DNA of 64,000 nucleotides, from assembly GCA_947631855.1 (NCBI GenBank), contig CANRMX010000002.1, positions 1-64,000 on the forward strand. Direction: 5' to 3'. Positions 58,289 to 64,000 of the stretch are shown piece after piece (position 1 is the first letter of the stretch; each line of letters opens with the position of its first letter). The stretch comes from an uncultured Clostridia bacterium (GTDB lineage Bacteria; Bacillota; Clostridia; Oscillospirales; Acutalibacteraceae). The notes below the pieces were generated by a model. That model was not told the DNA's origin and ran no database searches. It saw only the letters and a list, made by a program, of their open reading frames with translations. Made by a program: the position numbers and the translations under genes.

Positions 58289-59032
58289 TCAAAGTTTTTG
58301 CGCGGCGTACACCAGCCGCTGGCTGTCGGGCTTCGGAGGATCGAAAGTCAACTCGTGGAAGGTTTGGATCGCCCCAAACCCGGCCTTTTGCAGCATGGCC
58401 TGAACTTCCTCCGCCGGATAGGCCCACTCGCTGAAATGCTCTGTGCTGCGGGTATAGCGCCGCCCGTCCAGTGCGAAGAAATCCAGCGTGATGTCCACCC
58501 GGTGGTGCTGGGCCGCGACCCGATTCTGCCACACGCAGTAGACGTTTTGGGTATCGTAAACAAAGGTGTTGCCGCCCAGCACCGCATCGTGCTTGTAGGG
58601 CGTGTTCATGTCGAAAAAGAAATACCCACCGGGATTTGTAAAGAAAGATACCTTGTCAAAGGCCCGTTGTAATTCTTCCGGCCCCGCCAGATGATTGAGA
58701 CTGTCCAAGGTGCAGAAGGTGGTATCTACCGTCCCGTACAGGTCCAGCGCCTGCATCTTCTGGCACAGGAACAGGATATCCGCCCCGGCCTCCGCGCACT
58801 TCTCCCGGGCCTGGGAGAGCATCTCCACGCTGCCGTCGATCCCGTACACATCCACGCCCCGGCGGTAGAGTTCCAGCGTCAGCGAGCCCGTCCCGCAGGC
58901 GAGGTCTAAAGTCAGCCCCGGTTCATGGCCCACCCGGCGGGACAACTCCAGCCAATAGTCCGCCCAGCGGGCATAGTCCACATTCCGGGTGAGGGAATCA
59001 TAATAGGCGGCAAAATCGGCATAGGCAGGCAC
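58289..59032 (-). CDS. Class I SAM-dependent methyltransferase
   Basis: LTLDLACGTGSLTLELYRRGVDVYGIDGSVEML. Confidence 0.9.
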   Translation of the reverse strand: MPAYADFAAYYDSLTRNVDYARWADYWLELSRRVGHEPGLTLDLACGTGSLTLELYRRGVDVYGIDGSVEMLSQAREKCAEAGADILFLCQKMQALDLYGTVDTTFCTLDSLNHLAGPEELQRAFDKVSFFTNPGGYFFFDMNTPYKHDAVLGGNTFVYDTQNVYCVWQNRVAAQHHRVDITLDFFALDGRRYTRSTEHFSEWAYPAEEVQAMLQKAGFGAIQTFHELTFDPPKPDSQRLVYAAQKL

Positions 59033-59055
59033 GTCAAGGCACGCTCCTTTACAAA

Positions 59056-60354
59056 TCAGATGTCACAGCGGATCAAGTCCTCATAGGTCTCCCGACGGAT
59101 TACCAGCCGGTGGGTCCCGTTTGAAACCATCACACAGGCCGGGCGGGGATTGCGGTTGTAGTTGGAGGCCATGGAGTAATTGTACGCCCCGGTGGAGAGC
59201 ACCGCCAGAATATCTCCCGGCGCGGGCTGCTGCAGGGGCATGTGCTCCCCGATCAGGTCGCCGCTCTCGCAGCACTTCCCGGCGATGGTGGCCGTAAAGT
59301 TTTTGCCCTTGTCGGCTTTGTTGGCGATCAGCGCCGTATATTCCGACAGATACAGCGCGTACCGGGGATTCTCAAACATCCCGCCATCCACAGATACATA
59401 GCTGCGCACCCCGGGGATCTCCTTGATGTTCCCCACAGTATAGAGGGTGATGCCGGCCTCGCCCACCACGGAGCGCCCGGGCTCGATGTAGATATCCGGC
59501 ACCGGCAATTCCAACGCGGCGCACCGCTCAAACACCGCGGCAGACACCGCCTGCATATAGTCATCGTAGGGCAGCGCCCGATCCTGCTGGGTATAGCGGA
59601 TGCCAAATCCGCCGCCCAAATTGAGGGAAGACAGCGTAAAGCCAGGATGCCTTACGGTGATCTCTTTATAAAAAACCAGCATCACCTGGGCCGCGTGGAC
59701 AAAAGGCTCCGTCTCCAAAATCTGAGAGCCGATATGGCAGTGCAGCCCCGTAAGCGCCACGTTTTCCAGTTCCAACGCTCGATCCACCAGGGCCATGGCC
59801 GCGCCGCTTTGCAGGTCGGTTCCAAATTTGGAATCCAACTGTCCGGTGCGGATAAACTCGTGGGTGTGGGCCTCGATGCCCGGCGTGATGCGCAGGGATA
59901 TTTTCGCCACCTTCCCGGCGGCCTTGGCAAAAGCATTCAGCCGCTCCAACTCGGCGGGATTGTCAACCACGATGTCGCCCACGCCATGGTCCAGCGCCAT
60001 TTGCAGCTCGGCGTCCGTCTTGTTATTTCCCTGGAAATGGATGCGCTCTCCCGGAGCGCCCGCCTTCAGCGCGGTGTAGAGTTCGCCGCCGGAGACCACC
60101 TCCACGTCCAGCCCTTCGCTGAGGACGATCCGCACGATCTCCATGCAGCAAAACGCTTTGCTTGCGTAAAGAGGTTTGCCTTTACAGTTGTAGTATTTCT
60201 GGAAAGAGTCCACATAGCTGCGGCACACCCGGCGAATCTCATCTTCGCTCATTACGTACAGCGGCGTACCGTAAATTCCGGCCAGCTCCACCGTATCGCA
60301 TCCGCTGATGGTCAGATGCCCCTTGTCGTTCTCGGCCAAGCACTGTGCGGTCAC
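59056..60354 (-). CDS. lysA: Diaminopimelate decarboxylase
   Basis: YASKAFCCMEIVRI, GLHCHIGSQI, NLGGGFGIRY, EPGRSVVGEAG, CESGD. Confidence 0.95.
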   Translation of the reverse strand: MTAQCLAENDKGHLTISGCDTVELAGIYGTPLYVMSEDEIRRVCRSYVDSFQKYYNCKGKPLYASKAFCCMEIVRIVLSEGLDVEVVSGGELYTALKAGAPGERIHFQGNNKTDAELQMALDHGVGDIVVDNPAELERLNAFAKAAGKVAKISLRITPGIEAHTHEFIRTGQLDSKFGTDLQSGAAMALVDRALELENVALTGLHCHIGSQILETEPFVHAAQVMLVFYKEITVRHPGFTLSSLNLGGGFGIRYTQQDRALPYDDYMQAVSAAVFERCAALELPVPDIYIEPGRSVVGEAGITLYTVGNIKEIPGVRSYVSVDGGMFENPRYALYLSEYTALIANKADKGKNFTATIAGKCCESGDLIGEHMPLQQPAPGDILAVLSTGAYNYSMASNYNRNPRPACVMVSNGTHRLVIRRETYEDLIRCDI

Positions 60355-60956
60355 GCTGTCACTTCCCTTTCGGTTTGGTTTTCCACGGCCTGTTCCAGAA
60401 TGCTTTGCAATTCCGACAAGCCATCTCCCTTTACAGCGGAGAAGGGCACAAAGTCCACGCCCGCCTCCTGAAACAGCTCCTCAAAAAGCGCCGTCTGCTT
60501 TTCGGTCTCCGTCCGATTCAGCTTATCCGCCTTGGTCAGCGCCACCACAAAGGGCAGCCCGGCGTCGATCAAAAAATTGATCATGTCCACATCGTCCTGG
60601 GTGGGCTCATGGCGCATATCCACCAGCTGCACCACCAGCGCGATCTTCCGCTCGGCGGCGAAATACCCCTCCACCAGTCTGGCCCAGCGATCCTTTTCGC
60701 TTTTGGAAACTTTGGCGTAGCCATAGCCCGGCAGGTCCACCAGACGGCACTCGTCCATCCGAAAAAAGTTGATGGTTGCCGTTTTGCCCGGCGTGGCGCT
60801 GACTCTGGCCAGGCTCTTCCGATTGAGCAGTTTGTTGATGAGCGAGGACTTGCCCACATTCGACCGGCCGGAAAACACGATCTCCGGCAACGTGGCACGG
60901 GGCAGCTGATCCGCCCGGCCGGCGGAAAGCTCAAATTCTACTTTCTGGAAATTCAC
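60351..60956 (-). CDS. engB: Ribosome biogenesis GTPase YihA/YsxC (EngB)
   Basis: FSGRSNVGKSSLINKLLNRKSLARVSATPGKTATINFF, DLPGYGYAKV, TKADKL. Confidence 0.95.
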   Translation of the reverse strand: MNFQKVEFELSAGRADQLPRATLPEIVFSGRSNVGKSSLINKLLNRKSLARVSATPGKTATINFFRMDECRLVDLPGYGYAKVSKSEKDRWARLVEGYFAAERKIALVVQLVDMRHEPTQDDVDMINFLIDAGLPFVVALTKADKLNRTETEKQTALFEELFQEAGVDFVPFSAVKGDGLSELQSILEQAVENQTEREVTA

Positions 60957-60973
60957 AGGCGCCTCCGCTTTGT

Positions 60974-63406
60974 CTATTGGTAAAGCTCTCTGGCTTTATT
61001 GATCGTCTTCACCGGCTCCACCCCGTGGGTCAGCGGGCTTTCCGCAGGATCGGGCCGGGGCATCCGGGTGAGGGCAGTTTCCAGCACGGTGTCCACTTTC
61101 TTCACCGGGATAAACTGCACGTTCTTCTTGACGATCTCATCCACTTCCGCCAGATCGGGCACATTGTCCGCCGGGATCAGCACTGTGGACATGCCGTTCT
61201 TATAGGCGGCCATGGTCTTCTCCCGCAGCCCGCCGATGGGCAGCACCCGGCCCTGTAAAGTGATCTCACCTGTCATCGCAATGTTGGAGCGGACGGGGAT
61301 GCCGGTCAGCGCCGAGGTGATGGCCGTGGCCATGGCGATCCCGGCGGACGGGCCGTCTTTGGGGACGGCGCACTCCGGCGCGTGGAGGTGGATATCGCAG
61401 TTCTCGTAGAATTGCGGGGAGATACCCAGCGCCGCGGCCCGGGTGCGTATGCAGGTGATAGCGGTGCTGGCGGATTCCTTCATCACGTCTCCCAGGGAGC
61501 CGGTCAGCTGAATTTTCCCCTTGCCCTCCATCACGGCCACTTCAATGGGCAGCAGCTCGCCGCCCACGCTGGTCCAGGCCAGGCCGTTCACCAGCCCCAC
61601 CGTATCCTCCCGGGACACGTTGTCCTTCATGAATTTCCGGGGCCCCAGCAGTTCTTCCAGATTCTCCGGCCGCACGGTGTACCCGGCGAAATCCTCCTGC
61701 CCCACGGCCATCCGGGCCACCTTGCGGCACACCGTGGCGATGCTGCGCTCCAGCGTCCGCACGCCGGCCTCCCGGGTGTAGCCGTCGATCAGCTCCGTCA
61801 AGGCGGCCTTGGTGAATTTCAGCTGGGCGGCTTTCAGCCCGTGCTTCGCCAGCTGCTTTTTCACCAGATGTTTCGCCGCGATATTCAGCTTTTCGTCCAG
61901 CGTGTAACTGCCCAGCTCGATGATATCCATCCGGTCGTACAGCGGCCCGGGGATGCGCGAAGCGTCGTTGGCGGTGGTGATAAACAGCACGCCGCTCAGA
62001 TCGAAGGGCAGGTCGATGTAGTGGTCCGTAAATTCGCTGTTCTGCTCGGGGTCCAGCACCTCCAGCAGCGCCGAGGACGGGTCTCCCTTGAAATTCATGC
62101 CCAGCTTGTCGATCTCGTCCAGCAAGATCAGCGGATTGTTGACCCCCGCCTGCTTCACGGCGCTGATGATCCTGCCCGGGATTGAGCCCACATAGGTGCG
62201 CCGGTGGCCCATGATCTCGGCCTCGTCGCTGACGCCGCCCAGGGACACCCGGACGTATTTCCTCCCCGTGGCCTCGGCGATGGACCGGGCGATGGAGGTC
62301 TTGCCCACGCCGGGCGGACCCACCAGGCAGATGATCTGCCCGGTCTGCCGGGGCGCAATGCTCTGCACCGCCAGCAGCTCCAGGAAGCGATCTTTCACCT
62401 TGTGCAGGCCGTAGTGATCCCGATCCAGAATTCGCTGGGCGCGCCGAAGATCCAGCCGTACCTTGGAGGCCGTGTTCCAGGGCAGCTCCAGGCAGGTGTC
62501 CAGATAGGTGCGGATCACACTGGCCTCGTGGGAGCCGTAAGGCATGTGGAACAGCTTGTCGCATTCCTTCAAGAGCTTTTCCTCACAGACGGCGTTCAGA
62601 TGCAGCGCTTTCACCTTGCCGCGCAGCTCGTCGGCCTCCTGCTGGGGATTGTCCTCCTCCCCCAATTCGCTGGTGATGGCCCGCAGCTGCTCCTTGAGGT
62701 AATATTCCCGCTGATTTTCGTCGATCTGCGCCTGCGCCTTTTGATTGATCTCCTCCTCCACCTCCAGGATCTTGATCTCCTCGGTGAGCACGTCGATGAA
62801 CTTCTGCATCCGCTTGAGGGGCCGCAGCTCCTCAAGTATGTACTGTTTGCGCTCGACGTCCATGGACATATTGGAGGCCATGTAATCCGCCAGCCGGCCG
62901 CAGTCCTTTTCCTGCAGCACGCCCAGCAGCACGTCCGGCGGGATGTGCTTGAACAGCCGCAGATACTGGTCGAATTTCTCGTGGACGATGCGGATCAGCG
63001 CCTCGGAGCGGTAGGATTTCTTATAGGTCAGCACCGGCGATTTCCGAATGCTCCCCTGCAAATAGGGATTCTCCTTGAGCACGGTGACGATCTCGCCACG
63101 GCACAGGCCCTCCACGTGCAGCTTGATGCCCTCATCCGACCGGTGCAGCACCTGCTTCACCTTGGCGATCACGCCGACTTTATACAGGCTGTCGCCCATG
63201 GGCTCGTCGTCGGACATATCCACCTGGGTCACCAGGAAGATCAGCCGATCATGGGACAGGGCCTCGGAGACCGCCAGCATGGATTTTTTCCGCGCCACGT
63301 CGAATTGCAGCACCATGCCGGGGAAGAACACGATCCCACGCACGGCCAGCACCGGCAAAATCAAGTCGCTCACAGGGCGGTTGTTGTCATCAGGTAAATT
63401 TTGCAT
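60974..63406 (-). CDS. lon: ATP-dependent protease La (Lon)
   Basis: [72 protein letters not shown] catalytic Ser/Lys. Confidence 0.97.
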   Translation of the reverse strand: MQNLPDDNNRPVSDLILPVLAVRGIVFFPGMVLQFDVARKKSMLAVSEALSHDRLIFLVTQVDMSDDEPMGDSLYKVGVIAKVKQVLHRSDEGIKLHVEGLCRGEIVTVLKENPYLQGSIRKSPVLTYKKSYRSEALIRIVHEKFDQYLRLFKHIPPDVLLGVLQEKDCGRLADYMASNMSMDVERKQYILEELRPLKRMQKFIDVLTEEIKILEVEEEINQKAQAQIDENQREYYLKEQLRAITSELGEEDNPQQEADELRGKVKALHLNAVCEEKLLKECDKLFHMPYGSHEASVIRTYLDTCLELPWNTASKVRLDLRRAQRILDRDHYGLHKVKDRFLELLAVQSIAPRQTGQIICLVGPPGVGKTSIARSIAEATGRKYVRVSLGGVSDEAEIMGHRRTYVGSIPGRIISAVKQAGVNNPLILLDEIDKLGMNFKGDPSSALLEVLDPEQNSEFTDHYIDLPFDLSGVLFITTANDASRIPGPLYDRMDIIELGSYTLDEKLNIAAKHLVKKQLAKHGLKAAQLKFTKAALTELIDGYTREAGVRTLERSIATVCRKVARMAVGQEDFAGYTVRPENLEELLGPRKFMKDNVSREDTVGLVNGLAWTSVGGELLPIEVAVMEGKGKIQLTGSLGDVMKESASTAITCIRTRAAALGISPQFYENCDIHLHAPECAVPKDGPSAGIAMATAITSALTGIPVRSNIAMTGEITLQGRVLPIGGLREKTMAAYKNGMSTVLIPADNVPDLAEVDEIVKKNVQFIPVKKVDTVLETALTRMPRPDPAESPLTHGVEPVKTINKARELYQ

Positions 63407-63472
63407 ATCTGTACTCCTAAAATCAGTGAAGACTGCGATCGGCGCCGCCGATAACAGCCTTCCCGTTGGGCT

Positions 63473-64000
63473 TTATGATGCGGAATCGCGCCGGTCCCGA
63501 CGGCGGGACTGGCCGGTCACTTTGATCTTGACGGGCTTCCGGTCCGGGTTGTAGACGATCTCCGGCTCCGCGCCGTTCTGCACCGTCTCCTTGGTGACGG
63601 TCACCCGCTCCACCGTGTGGTCGCTGGGCACCTTGTACATCAGGGGCACCAGCATCTCCTCCATTACGGAACGCAGTCCGCGGGCGCCGGTCTTGCGCTC
63701 CAGCGTCCGGGCGGCAATGGCAGCGAGGGCTTCGTCGGTGAATTCCAGATCCACCCGATCCAGACTGAAGAGCTTCTTGTACTGGCTGACCAGAGAATTC
63801 TTCGGCTCCTTCAGGATACGCACCAGCGAGGCTTCGTCCAGCGGATCCAGCGAAACGATCACCGGCACGCGACCCACCAGTTCGGGGATCAAGCCGTATT
63901 TTACCAGATCGTAGGGGGTGACCTCCCGCATCCAGTTGGTGGTCTCCTTCTCCGTCTGGCCGATCACCTTGCCCTCAAAGCCCAGGGTGGTGGAGGCGGA
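63473..64000 (-). CDS. clpX: ATP-dependent protease ATP-binding subunit ClpX, partial (N-terminal part beyond window)
   Basis: VTPYDLVKYGLIPELVGRVPVIVSLDPLDEASLVRILKEPKNSLVSQYKKLF, TGARGLRSVMEEMLVPLMY. Confidence 0.93.
   Translation of the reverse strand, partial: SASTTLGFEGKVIGQTEKETTNWMREVTPYDLVKYGLIPELVGRVPVIVSLDPLDEASLVRILKEPKNSLVSQYKKLFSLDRVDLEFTDEALAAIAARTLERKTGARGLRSVMEEMLVPLMYKVPSDHTVERVTVTKETVQNGAEPEIVYNPDRKPVKIKVTGQSRRRDRRDSAS

Overview
The window is GC-rich chromosomal DNA from a Clostridia/Oscillospiraceae-like Firmicute (lineage inferred from gene content and synteny, not tested). It is almost entirely core genome: asnS, a PurF-like protein, pncB, rnpB, rodA, fhs, tsaE/tsaB, rpiB, upp, the ctsR-mcsA-mcsB-clpC stress operon, tepA-uppP-ftsK, cwlD, radA, two Xer-type recombinases, yajC/tgt/queA with luxS, asd-dapA-dapB, T-box-tyrS, recN-argR-nadK-tlyA-dxs-folD-lgt, hslO, lysA, engB, lon and a partial clpX. 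There are 6 tRNA genes (Ser partial; Gly, Cys, Phe, Asp, Val). I see no prophage, IS element, CRISPR array, rRNA or recognisable defence island. The most interesting signals are non-coding or anomalous: a PurF homologue whose N-terminal catalytic Cys is Gly; a CtsR promoter flanked by two opposed operators; an ECF-sigma-like promoter before a tiny lipoprotein; a cluster of about five hairpins in one intergenic gap; a hairpin that would mask the Shine-Dalgarno of a membrane-protein gene; a perfect 30-bp palindrome just upstream of a tyrosine recombinase; a luxS insertion and an ABC-exporter remnant inside the queA-tgt-yajC neighbourhood; and an unassigned structured leader on the lysine operon. 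No complete novel system can be demonstrated from sequence alone.
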